A stretch of 29,576 nt of DNA from SABI01 sp964453215 (GTDB lineage Bacteria > Spirochaetota > Spirochaetia > Sphaerochaetales > Sphaerochaetaceae), in the NCBI GenBank assembly GCA_964453215.1, contig CAYVRR010000021.1, positions 1 to 29,576 on the forward strand. The letters are read 5' to 3'. Both the position numbers and the translations under genes were made by a program. Under the pieces are notes generated by a model. The model had not been told where the DNA came from, searched no databases, and saw only the letters and a program-made list of their open reading frames with translations. Positions 7,211 through 15,135 of this stretch are shown piece by piece (position 1 is the stretch's first letter; each line of letters opens with the position of its first letter).

Positions 7211-8650
7211 TTATAATTCTTCTTTGACAAAATGGTAAAAGGTTTTTACATGCACTCCAGTTGCCCCTTTAGGAAGATATCGAGATGGTTTATCTAGATA
7301 GGCAGTGCCGGCAATATCTAGATGGACAAATGGTGTTCCATTCACAAACTCTTCTAAAAATAGACCAGCTGTTATTGCTCCAGCATCTCTACCAGGAGCA
7401 TTTTTCAAATCAGCAAAATCTCCTTTTAATAATTTTTTATAATCAGGTCCTGAAGGCAATTGCCAAATTGGCTCACCTGCTACTGATGAACTTTTCTTTA
7501 AAGCACTCATCAATTCATCATTATTGGTAACGGCTCCTGAATGAGAACTCCCTAAGGCAACAACACAAGCTCCTGTAAGGGTCGCGACATCAATAATTTT
7601 ATCTGCTTTTACAACTGTTGCAGCATAATATAATGCATCAGCTAACGTTAATCTTCCTTCAGCATCGGTGTTATTGATTTCTATAGTTTTTCCTGCCATT
7701 GATCCAATGATGTCACCAGGTTTATACGCACTTCCAGATATTAAGTTTTCACAAGCGGCTACGATACCAACAACGCATTTTTTTAATTTAGACTTTGCAA
7801 TACTCATCATAGTACCAATTACTGTTGCAGAGCCTGCCATATCACAAAACATTGTCTCCATACTGTTACTTGGTTTAAGGGAGTAGCCTCCACTGTCGTA
7901 GGTAATTCCTTTTCCAACAAGGGCTAATTTTTCACCCTTTTCTCCATTTCCATTATAGCTCATGACGATGAACCTTGGCTCTTTATCTGATCCTTTAGCT
8001 ACAGATAGAAAGGAGTCCATGTGGAGCTCTTTAATTCTTTTTTCATCAAAGATCTCCACGTTCACACCAAGAGGTTCTAAGTTTTCTTTAGCAATTTGTG
8101 CAAGAACTTCTGGATACATATCTATTGCTCTTTCATTTACTAAGTCTCTTGCAAAAAAGATTCCATCAATTATATTCTCTGTCTCTTTTATGAGAGATTC
8201 AGCTGCCTCTTTTTGGCTATTATCAACTTCTAGGTAGACATTTTTTAGACTCTTTATCACCTTTTTCACTTTTAGGTGCTTTTCAAATGCATACTCTGAT
8301 TGTAATAGTCCCTCTACTAAAGATTGAATAACTGTATCGAAAGAGATTTCATTAAGAATAGGAACTCTACACCCAACATTCTCAACTTTGTGCTTCATTA
8401 ACTCTTTTCCTGCTTGAAAAAAGGCTTCTCTTAGAGAATCAGCATGTATATCTTTTTCTTTTCCTAATCCAACATACAGGGTATGGGTGTCTAACATTGA
8501 CACATCAAAATAAACTTCTCCCAACTCAGCTTTAAAAAGTTCTTTCGCTTTAAGGTATGAATAGAGTTTTTGTCCTGTAGGGATGATATCTTCCCCCTCT
8601 TTTACTAAAACAATTTCTACTTCTCCACCTTTTTCACATATAAACTGCAT
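7211..8650 (-). CDS. pepA: Leucyl aminopeptidase (M17 family)
   Basis: A 479-residue cytosolic metallo-exopeptidase that removes N-terminal residues, preferentially leucine, in peptide turnover. The N-terminal ~160 residues form the variable macro-like domain. The C-terminal domain carries the two-metal site: K247 ('VGKGITYDSGG'), D252, D270 ('CDMAG'), and D329 and E331 in the family signature 'NNTDAEGRLTLADAL'. R333 of that signature is the catalytic arginine. K-to-D and D-to-D spacings match E. coli PepA. Enzymes of this family are hexamers using Zn or Mn. Length is slightly short against 500 residues because the N domain is compact. GAGGAG lies five bases ahead of the ATG. The tRNA-Pro terminator upstream isolates it, so it probably has its own promoter in 8651-8764. 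Confidence 0.96.
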   Translation of the reverse strand: MQFICEKGGEVEIVLVKEGEDIIPTGQKLYSYLKAKELFKAELGEVYFDVSMLDTHTLYVGLGKEKDIHADSLREAFFQAGKELMKHKVENVGCRVPILNEISFDTVIQSLVEGLLQSEYAFEKHLKVKKVIKSLKNVYLEVDNSQKEAAESLIKETENIIDGIFFARDLVNERAIDMYPEVLAQIAKENLEPLGVNVEIFDEKRIKELHMDSFLSVAKGSDKEPRFIVMSYNGNGEKGEKLALVGKGITYDSGGYSLKPSNSMETMFCDMAGSATVIGTMMSIAKSKLKKCVVGIVAACENLISGSAYKPGDIIGSMAGKTIEINNTDAEGRLTLADALYYAATVVKADKIIDVATLTGACVVALGSSHSGAVTNNDELMSALKKSSSVAGEPIWQLPSGPDYKKLLKGDFADLKNAPGRDAGAITAGLFLEEFVNGTPFVHLDIAGTAYLDKPSRYLPKGATGVHVKTFYHFVKEEL

Positions 8651-8764
8651 ACAAACTCCTCACCATTAGATAATTCAAGTATTTCTATCATACAATATAA
8701 GAATTTTATAGGCAAAGCAACATCAATAAGATTTTTAAATTAGGTATTATTTGTTGGAGAGTTG

Positions 8765-8805
8765 AAAATAAAAATATCCTGTAAAGAAATAACTCCTTAC
8801 AGGAT
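8765..8805 (-). terminator. Rho-independent terminator of tRNA-Pro
   Basis: On the - strand directly 3' of the tRNA, an 11-bp stem with one G-T wobble (+ strand arms 8776-8786 and 8795-8805) and an 8-base loop is followed by ATTTTTATTTT. This is a textbook intrinsic terminator. It separates the tRNA transcript from the aminopeptidase gene. Confidence 0.88.
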
Positions 8806-8808
8806 TAA

Positions 8809-8882
8809 TCGGGCTAGGCGGATTTGAACCGCCGACCCCATGTCCCCCAGACATGTACGCTAAACCCCTGCGCTATAGCCCG
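8809..8882 (-). tRNA. tRNA-Pro(GGG)
   Basis: A 74-base cloverleaf including discriminator A at 8809. Acceptor arm CGGGCTA pairs with TAGCCCG. The anticodon stem CATGT/ACATG encloses loop CTGGGGG, giving anticodon GGG, which reads CCC and CCU. The T arm is GGCGG-TTCAAAT-CCGCC. The 5' C is typical of tRNA-Pro. The 3' CCA is not encoded, so it must be added by nucleotidyltransferase. The gene is single, with its own promoter and terminator. Confidence 0.96.
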
Positions 8883-8892
8883 TGCTCTAGGT

Positions 8893-8921
8893 ACGTTAAA
8901 ATATTAGGTAAGTTAAGTCAA
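8893..8921 (-). promoter_or_regulatory. Promoter of tRNA-Pro
   Basis: On the - strand, TTGACT (8916-8921), a 17-base spacer and TAACGT (8893-8898) place the start near 8886, four bases before the mature tRNA 5' end. The -35 is strong and the -10 weak. Confidence 0.5.
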
Positions 8922-9163
8922 TATAGATATGTTTTTTTACATGATTCTATGAAAGAAATAGGTAATGAATACGATAAGAATTTCCTTGATACACAACTCA
9001 TGTGCTCTTTTATTAGGGTATGAGTGACTAACTATGAAAGAAATGTCTTATATATGTTAAGAATGGGTGAAATATCTTATTGGGGTAATTCGTATAGAAT
9101 TATTGTAATATGACATAAGGTGATGAGTCGATATGTAGCGAATAGAGTATGATTATTCTCTAT

Positions 9164-9181
9164 TACTCAATTATATGAGTA
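9164..9181. promoter_or_regulatory. Dyad TACTCA-N6-TGAGTA, candidate upstream operator
   Basis: A perfect 6+6 inverted repeat with a six-base AT centre, ending 36 bases before the -35 box of the chaperone-usher promoter. Size and placement suit a helix-turn-helix dimer acting as activator or repressor. Short dyads are common in AT-rich DNA, so support is only positional. Confidence 0.3.
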
Positions 9182-9217
9182 GTTCTATTTTATTTATAAT
9201 TAATAAAGTGCATACAA

Positions 9218-9246
9218 TTGACATAAGTAGGGACTTATCTTATTAT
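9218..9246 (+). promoter_or_regulatory. Strong sigma70 promoter of the chaperone-usher operon with an internal dyad
   Basis: A perfect TTGACA (9218-9223), 17-base spacer and TATTAT (9241-9246), giving a start near 9253. The spacer is almost filled by an inverted repeat ATAAGT-AGGG-ACTTAT (9223-9238). A regulator bound there would cover the space between the -35 and -10 boxes. Confidence 0.75.
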
Positions 9247-9341
9247 AAATATGAATTTACTGAATTGCATGATTACGTTATGATGATAAGATATAGGGAT
9301 AGTATTGTATCTCGAAACTTTAAAGATAAATGAGGTGTTAC

Positions 9342-10184
9342 ATGAAACTGAACACGAATGTAAGGAAAAGAAATTTGCGAATAGACACTTCAGGTGCCAA
9401 TATTCTATCGATGAAAAAGGTAGGGATAGTGATTTGTGTGTTGCTGATGGTTGGACTTTTTTCACCTCTTTTTGCATTCCAATTCTCCCCCTTAGAGCAA
9501 AGTTTTTCACCAACTGGCGCCGATAGTACAAAAACATATACAATTGTAAATGACTCTGGCGATAGTATTGCTGTTTCAATTTCGGCACTAACTAGGGATC
9601 TCTCTAAAAGTGGAGAAGAGCTTAATGAGAGTGCAGCAGCTTATTTTTCAATTGTACCAAGTAAAGTTATATTAAAACCTCAAAGTTCTCAAATTGTTCG
9701 TGTTCAATATAGAGGACCAAGAACTATCCCAACAGAACTTGCTTTTAGATTACGAGCTGAGCAGATTCCTTACACCAAAGGGAGAGCTACAGAGAATAAG
9801 AGCATGTTTAACTTTTTGTATGTATATACAACAAGTCTATATATTACCCCCAATCGGATAAGCCCTAAAGTAGATGCTATCTCTGCAGTACCAACTAAAA
9901 CAAGTGATGGAAGAGAAGTACTCACCCTCACTATAGCAAACTCAGGGACGATTCACCAAATTTTAAAAGATGTGAGAGTAGAAGTAATTCACAACCAAAC
10001 AAGAGCATCAGTTATATATGAAGGTGAAGCACTTAGTTTTGTAAATGGATTAAATTTGTTAGCAGGAAAAACTGTGCAAGTACAAGTTGCCTGGCCAACT
10101 GATTTTTCTTTCCCTACATCTACGGCAAATATAGGCTCTCTATTAACACCAAAAATTACATATGAGAGTACTATCACGCAATAA
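9342..10184 (+). CDS. Periplasmic pilus-assembly chaperone (PapD/FimC-like)
   Basis: A 280-residue exported protein of the fimbrial chaperone family (two Ig-like domains), which holds pilus subunits in the periplasm by donor-strand complementation and delivers them to the usher. The signal peptide has an unusually long basic n-region (residues 1-26), a hydrophobic core of about 27-44, and likely cleavage near 'LFA|FQF'. The mature start 'FQFSPLEQSFSPTG', 'TYTIVNDSGDSIAVSISAL', 'SIVPSKVILKPQSSQIVRV' and the G1-like strand 'FLYVYTTSLYITP' match the family. ATG 9342 is chosen because GAGGTG precedes it by four bases; ATG 9330 lacks this. ATG 9411 would give a conventional signal peptide but has no ribosome site. 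The usher follows nine bases later. Divergence is large but the pairing with an usher makes the call firm. Confidence 0.85.
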   Translation: MKLNTNVRKRNLRIDTSGANILSMKKVGIVICVLLMVGLFSPLFAFQFSPLEQSFSPTGADSTKTYTIVNDSGDSIAVSISALTRDLSKSGEELNESAAAYFSIVPSKVILKPQSSQIVRVQYRGPRTIPTELAFRLRAEQIPYTKGRATENKSMFNFLYVYTTSLYITPNRISPKVDAISAVPTKTSDGREVLTLTIANSGTIHQILKDVRVEVIHNQTRASVIYEGEALSFVNGLNLLAGKTVQVQVAWPTDFSFPTSTANIGSLLTPKITYESTITQ

Positions 10185-10193
10185 GGTTTTTGT

Positions 10194-13100
10194 ATGATTG
10201 ATAATAAGAGAAGAGTAGTAGCAGTTTTATTGGTTCTATTAATATATTCACTCATTCTTCTCTTATTCAGTAGCTATTTCACCCCCAAGATGGAATTGGC
10301 TCTTCAAGAAGATAAAACCACAAGCACAACTTTAGATGATGGTGAGGTTTTTGAACAAGAACTCACTCTTACAGATGAGCCTGTTATAGAAATTCCAGTA
10401 CAGACCACAAAAGAAGACTCATCTATTGAGCGTGATCTTGAAGGAATAGATCAAGAGAGAGCTTCAATAGAAGATGTTGGAGATCAGAAAGAGCTTCAAT
10501 TATCTCAAGGTGAAGATGAAATTCCCACTGAAGTAGCACAAGAGAGCGTAGTTTCATCTCCCACTAGTATTGATGAGGCTACACCTTTTGTTATGATTGA
10601 AGAATTTCCAGATGAGACTGAATTCCTTGCAGAAAGTAGAGAGTTTGAAGAAGATCCTTTTTTTATGGAAGAGGAAGAGTTTTTCTTTGCTGAAGAGGAT
10701 GATGATGATTTTTGGGCTGATTTCTATGTTGCGGGAGAAGAAGACCCCACTTTGTTTGAAGGAGGAGCCTATTATGTTCCTCTTTATGTAAATGATGAGT
10801 ATGCAACAGATATCACAGTGTTCTTTGAAGAAGAGGAGTTGTTTATAGACCTTGCTGAACTTGAAGAAATAGTGGCTTCGTCTTTAATACCTAAAGTAAA
10901 GAAAGCGCTGTTTGATACTGAGGATGAGTCAATTTCCCTTCAAACACTCAATGATTTAGGGATTGATGGGTATTATGATTATCAGAAGTTTGAGCTTTAT
11001 ATATATTTTCCCACATGGATGCTTCCAAAAAGAGTCTTAAGCATTAATAGAACTGGATTAACTCGCTACAGCATGTATCAAATGAGTGGCACTACTACCC
11101 TTGTAAGACCCATATTTAGCATGCACTCCAATCTCTCCATCTACTCATCTATTTCTTGGGATACCACAAGAGACTTTGCCATAAACTGGCCATCTCTATT
11201 TACTCTTCAGTCCCAGTCTTCATTTAACCTTTTTGATGTTGCCTTTGATTTCTCTTTTCTTATTCATCCAGGAAGAGGATACTCCTCTTTTACAGACTCT
11301 TGGTCGTCTAATATAGATGATTATATCACTTTCAATGGGATACAAGGTTTTTATGATATTACTGATAAATCGATCCGAATTAAATTTGGAAATGTGAATG
11401 ACTATCTAGGACTCTCAAAGGAGCGTATCGGGATAGGTGTTGAAAAACGGTACAATTATGGGGATGTAAAACCTAAGAATCACCAATACAATACTGAAGT
11501 TACCCTTGAAGAAGCGAGTGTGGTAGAAGTATTTATTAATGAAAAGAGTGTGTATCGAAGGGAGCTCCTTCCAGGAATTTATGAGCTTAAAGATTTTGCT
11601 TTTGATCAAGGCGTCAATAATGGACGAATTGAGATTACACCTTTAGATAATCCTGATGGAAAGAGAGAAGTAATTTTTGATATAGATTATGACTCTCGAT
11701 TAATGGCAAAAGGGGATCGACTCTATGCAGTTGGTGTTTCCACTCCAATTAGCAATCCTTTAAAGCCTTCATTTAGAATATCTCAAAACTCAGGTATTTC
11801 CCACGAGTTTACTGCAAGCTATGATTTAAATACCAATTTAACAGCTTTTACACTTGGGATAAATCTTATCTATGCTACCCCTATTGGAACTCTTGCTGGA
11901 AATATTGATATGAGTTTAAATGAGCCTCTTGGCTTTGGTTATGCATTTAGTTCAGGGTATTCATTCCCTAATAAAAAAGAAAATCCATTTATTGGAAACT
12001 TCTCATTCTCGTTCTCTTTCTCTTCAGCATCATTTACTCAATCAATTAATTCTTTTTCAGGTTCTCCTGGAGCCTCTTTAGATGGAACTTTTGGTTTCTC
12101 TGGTAGAATAGGAGATTTTTTCCGTTACACACTCTCAACAGGTCTTGGCTGGCTCACTCACCTTAGTGACATCTCTTTAAGATCCTCACTCTCAATGGGG
12201 CTAAGCTTAATTCCAAACCTCTCTATTACTGGCTCTTTAAATGTGAGCAAACAACCGGGTGTGAATGCGAATCTTACCTATCAAATGGGGGGGAATTACA
12301 CCTTTAATAAGAATCTTACAGTCTCAGCATCTAGTGACCTTAAAACAAATACCTATATAAGTGGATCATTTAAACCTTTTAATTCTGAAAAAGATAATAT
12401 TCGATTTAACGTAAGTGGATTGAAATTTAGTGATCTGTTAGACCATCAAGGTGGACTCTACTACTCTCATGTAGGAAGAGCCTATTCTTTAGCTATCAGT
12501 CAACAATATTCAAGTAGGTTTACCCGGTTCTCTACTTCACTCTCCCTTGCAACAGCAATTGCCTATGCAGATGGACTTTTTGGTATTGCGAGAAATATAG
12601 GAGATAACTTTTTATTAGTAAGACCAAAAGGGGCAATGAAGAATCAAAAGATTGCAGTAACTAGGACGATGACCACAGATCCAGAAAGACTCTCTTCCCT
12701 ATTTGGAACGAGTATCTACACAAGCCTCTCATCTCACAGTGAAAACAACCTCGTAGTGTATGGAATAGGGGATGAATTATTAAGTTCATCTGAATCATTT
12801 ATATTTAACCTCTCTCCAAAACCACGACAAGGGTTTGCTGTAAGAGTCTCTTCTGAGCTTGCCTTCTCTGTTGTTGGAAATATATTAAAATCTCCAAGTA
12901 GTGCCTATGAAAGTTATAGTGCAGAACTTGTGAAAGTTGTAACTGAAGCAGATGGAGAGGAGACCTTTGTTGTTGATGAAACACTCTATTTGTTTACAGA
13001 TGAAAATGGGTTTTATTTTATTAGTGGGCTAAGTGAAGGAGAATATCAGTTTAGTATCTTCTTACCAGGAACATTAGAAGAAGATCCTCCTATCGATATT

Positions 13101-13553
13101 CGTTTCACAATTCGACCAGAGGATGAAGAGGAGAATCTTGTCTATGTATTAGATACCTTTATTGCTAGTGAAGTACAACAAGTGTTAGACCAAGAAGCAT
13201 TTGAAATACTCCTTGGCAATAGTGTAGAAGATCCTCTACTTGGTTTTGATGGGATATATAGGATAGATATAATTGATAGTATGAGTGAAAATGAGTTCTG
13301 GGATTCATATTATCCAAAGAGACTTGTACTTGAATCAATTACAGTTGATAAGGATGCTTCATCAGATGCAATTATTCAAATTGTGAACCAAGCTCAAAGT
13401 AAAGAGAATTCTGCACTCACTGTTATGATAAACAGCGACCTACAGAGGGTAAGAACCCTTACAAGATTGAGAGAAGTAGTTAAACCATTTATTGATGCCA
13501 CAAAGCCAAAACAATTTGAAATTACAGGGAATATCCTTAAACCTGTGATATAA
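10194..13553 (+). CDS. Outer-membrane usher-like protein with N-terminal anchor, acidic linker and C-terminal extension
   Basis: At 1119 residues this is far longer than classical ushers (about 800-880). A hydrophobic helix (about 8-28) follows a basic N terminus. An acidic, low-complexity linker runs to about 190, with Asp/Glu clusters near 150-175. The usher N-terminal domain is at about 193-285 ('YYVPLYVNDEYATDITV', then 'LGIDGYYDYQKFELYIYFP'). The middle is a Ser/Phe-rich beta-barrel (about 290-860). A plug-like stretch contains 'VEVFINEKSVYRRELLPGIY' and 'DFAFDQGVNNGRIEI'. C-terminal Ig-like domains include 'LFTDENGFYFISGLSEGEY' (about 950). A final ~130 residues match nothing I know. 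The role is translocation and assembly of subunits across the outer membrane. The signal has no obvious cleavage site. No pilin gene is adjacent. Confidence 0.82.
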   Translation: MIDNKRRVVAVLLVLLIYSLILLLFSSYFTPKMELALQEDKTTSTTLDDGEVFEQELTLTDEPVIEIPVQTTKEDSSIERDLEGIDQERASIEDVGDQKELQLSQGEDEIPTEVAQESVVSSPTSIDEATPFVMIEEFPDETEFLAESREFEEDPFFMEEEEFFFAEEDDDDFWADFYVAGEEDPTLFEGGAYYVPLYVNDEYATDITVFFEEEELFIDLAELEEIVASSLIPKVKKALFDTEDESISLQTLNDLGIDGYYDYQKFELYIYFPTWMLPKRVLSINRTGLTRYSMYQMSGTTTLVRPIFSMHSNLSIYSSISWDTTRDFAINWPSLFTLQSQSSFNLFDVAFDFSFLIHPGRGYSSFTDSWSSNIDDYITFNGIQGFYDITDKSIRIKFGNVNDYLGLSKERIGIGVEKRYNYGDVKPKNHQYNTEVTLEEASVVEVFINEKSVYRRELLPGIYELKDFAFDQGVNNGRIEITPLDNPDGKREVIFDIDYDSRLMAKGDRLYAVGVSTPISNPLKPSFRISQNSGISHEFTASYDLNTNLTAFTLGINLIYATPIGTLAGNIDMSLNEPLGFGYAFSSGYSFPNKKENPFIGNFSFSFSFSSASFTQSINSFSGSPGASLDGTFGFSGRIGDFFRYTLSTGLGWLTHLSDISLRSSLSMGLSLIPNLSITGSLNVSKQPGVNANLTYQMGGNYTFNKNLTVSASSDLKTNTYISGSFKPFNSEKDNIRFNVSGLKFSDLLDHQGGLYYSHVGRAYSLAISQQYSSRFTRFSTSLSLATAIAYADGLFGIARNIGDNFLLVRPKGAMKNQKIAVTRTMTTDPERLSSLFGTSIYTSLSSHSENNLVVYGIGDELLSSSESFIFNLSPKPRQGFAVRVSSELAFSVVGNILKSPSSAYESYSAELVKVVTEADGEETFVVDETLYLFTDENGFYFISGLSEGEYQFSIFLPGTLEEDPPIDIRFTIRPEDEEENLVYVLDTFIASEVQQVLDQEAFEILLGNSVEDPLLGFDGIYRIDIIDSMSENEFWDSYYPKRLVLESITVDKDASSDAIIQIVNQAQSKENSALTVMINSDLQRVRTLTRLREVVKPFIDATKPKQFEITGNILKPVI

Positions 13554-13693
13554 CTCATCAAGAAATTTTCCAAGCTATTCATGTAAGATCTCCTTATTGC
13601 ATGCTCTTTGTTTTAAGAATGAAAAAATGTATCTCTTTTCTCAACTAATATAGTCAAGTGTCATCAAGAAAGATGAAAGTGAACAGATGTAGC

Positions 13694-13722
13694 TTGCTTT
13701 ATCCTTTGATTATCTCTACAAT
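13694..13722 (+). promoter_or_regulatory. Candidate V-ATPase operon promoter, predicted start at or next to the first codon
   Basis: TTGCTT (13694-13699), a 17-base spacer and TACAAT (13717-13722). Only six bases separate the -10 box from the ATG of the first V-ATPase gene, so transcription should begin at about the ATG itself. No good Shine-Dalgarno site is present. Confidence 0.55.
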
Positions 13723-13728
13723 AGGGAC

Positions 13729-14055
13729 ATGTCAACTCATATTTTAGATGAAATTTTTACATATGAAAATCAAGCTCAAGATATTGTAAATGAGGCAAAA
13801 AAAGTAAGCCAAGAGCTTTTAACTCATGCTAGGGCTACTGGGGAAAGAGAGCTTAGTGAGGCACTTATCCTTATGCGAAAAAATAGGGAACAAGCTGTTG
13901 AAAAAGCTCAACAAGAGTCCCAAGAGAGAGTCGCATCAATTGAAAAAGCTCTACATGAAAAAAGTAGTAGCGATGAAGAAATTCGCACTAAGGCGAAAGA
14001 TGTTGCGCATGAAATGGTCTCCCTTATATTAAGAACAAACTTGGGAGAGGATTAA
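13729..14055 (+). CDS. V-ATPase peripheral-stalk coiled-coil subunit (G/H-like)
   Basis: A 108-residue, charged, almost entirely helical protein ('AQDIVNEAKKVSQELLTHAR', then a long Glu/Lys/Gln-rich coiled coil). This is typical of V/A-ATPase subunit G/H (AhaH-like), which pairs with subunit E to form the peripheral stalk holding the catalytic head against the I subunit. Sequence is poorly conserved in this family, so the call rests on composition, size and being first in the operon. The start lacks a clear ribosome site and lies six bases after a TACAAT box. The stop is directly followed by the GTG of subunit C. Confidence 0.75.
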   Translation: MSTHILDEIFTYENQAQDIVNEAKKVSQELLTHARATGERELSEALILMRKNREQAVEKAQQESQERVASIEKALHEKSSSDEEIRTKAKDVAHEMVSLILRTNLGED

Positions 14056-15135
14056 GTGAACCTTACTTCACCAATAGCAAGATATGCATATGTAAGTGCA
14101 AAGTTAAGAAGTAAAGTTGGCAACATGTTAACAAATGAGCACATAGAGACTCTTTTAAGAAGTAAGAGTGTTGAGCAAGCACTTCATCATCTCGAGCGTA
14201 CTGTCTATAAACCTCTGATTGAGCTTTATCAAGTAAATGGAGATGTCCAAATTCTTGAAGCCTATTTATTTAAAAAACATGTTCACATGTATAAGAGTGT
14301 TGCTAAGCTTTTTGATTCAACTTATGCAACCTATATAGAAGCGATGAGTCGTAAAGCTGAAGTTGAAAACCTTAAAGGGATGATTCGTCTCTATTTTAGT
14401 AATCAGATAAAAAAGCAAAATATTGATTATCGACTTTCATACCTCTATCATGAGAGAATTGTTGATGAAATAGATTATTTAAAAATAGCGAACGCATCCT
14501 CATTTGATGTTGTCCTTGAAGCTTTGAAAGAGAGTATATATTACGATGCATTACTCTCATGTAGTGATGAAGTATTAGCAAAAGAGGGGCTTTTCGCCCT
14601 TGAAGTTGCACTTGATCAAACGTGGACAGCAAACCTGAGAAATCATATTAAACCTTTAGCAAAACCTGACCGTGTTGTTGTTGAACATGTCCTTTCAAGT
14701 GATGCTGATTTAAAGAACATCATCAACTTGTTTAGATATTCTCATCTATACCACCTTGAAAATGATCAACTTGAAACAATAATGATTAAAAATGGGACTC
14801 TTATTGATTCTCCTCAATATATTGCTTTTTTAAAGAGTGATCCTCAAAAAAGATCTATTGAGATGCTTTTAGAAAAGAAATATAAAACGTTGTTACGCTT
14901 AATAAAAGATAATGATCATCTTTCCATCAAAGAGCAAATACTCATTGTAGAAAAATATTTATTTAGTCTAAGGAGAGAAGAGTTTCAAACTCTTTTAAGG
15001 GGAAATCCTTTCTCTATTGGAATTGTACTAAGCTACTTCTTCTTAGAAGAGAGACAAGACCACCTTGTGAGGTCTATCATAAATGGAGTACATTATAATC
15101 TAGATGCTTCTACAATAAGGGAGTTCGTAGTATGA
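14056..15135 (+). CDS. atpC: V-type ATP synthase/ATPase subunit C
   Basis: A 359-residue protein of the AC39 (V-ATPase subunit d / archaeal C) family, the funnel that couples the central stalk (D and F) to the K ring. The N terminus 'ARYAYVSAKLRSKVGNMLT' is family-typical and the rest is helical with the three-fold repeat layout ('VENLKGMIRLYF', 'EVLAKEGLFALEVALDQ', 'VEHVLSSDADLKNIINLFRY'). The GTG start is supported by GGGAGAGG a few bases before and by abutting the previous stop. The stop overlaps the ATG of subunit I by four bases. Highly probable from sequence and context. Confidence 0.92.
   Translation: MNLTSPIARYAYVSAKLRSKVGNMLTNEHIETLLRSKSVEQALHHLERTVYKPLIELYQVNGDVQILEAYLFKKHVHMYKSVAKLFDSTYATYIEAMSRKAEVENLKGMIRLYFSNQIKKQNIDYRLSYLYHERIVDEIDYLKIANASSFDVVLEALKESIYYDALLSCSDEVLAKEGLFALEVALDQTWTANLRNHIKPLAKPDRVVVEHVLSSDADLKNIINLFRYSHLYHLENDQLETIMIKNGTLIDSPQYIAFLKSDPQKRSIEMLLEKKYKTLLRLIKDNDHLSIKEQILIVEKYLFSLRREEFQTLLRGNPFSIGIVLSYFFLEERQDHLVRSIINGVHYNLDASTIREFVV

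Larger units (their letters stand above)
8922..9341 (+). other. Gene-free AT-rich leader region before the chaperone-usher genes
   Basis: About 420 bases with no convincing gene on either strand. It holds the promoter at 9218-9246 and several short dyads: TAATTC-N5-GAATTA (9086-9102), AATAGAG-N10-CTCTATT (9141-9164) and TACTCA-N6-TGAGTA (9164-9181). A ~90-base untranslated leader follows the promoter. The stretch probably serves regulation of the chaperone-usher operon. Confidence 0.6.

Noticed and set aside
8809..8882. tRNA-Pro as an integration site for a chaperone-usher island
   Set aside because: The tRNA 3' end faces the aminopeptidase, not the chaperone-usher genes. I saw no direct repeat of the tRNA end and no integrase gene.
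9235..9588. Open frame on the - strand across the chaperone 5' region
   Set aside because: It runs antisense to the chaperone signal peptide and over its promoter, has no ribosome site and resembles no family.
13555..13671. Direct repeat TCATCAAGAAA (13555-13565 and 13661-13671) before the V-ATPase operon
   Set aside because: An 11-mer pair in AT-rich intergenic DNA, with no clear relation to the promoter; likely chance.
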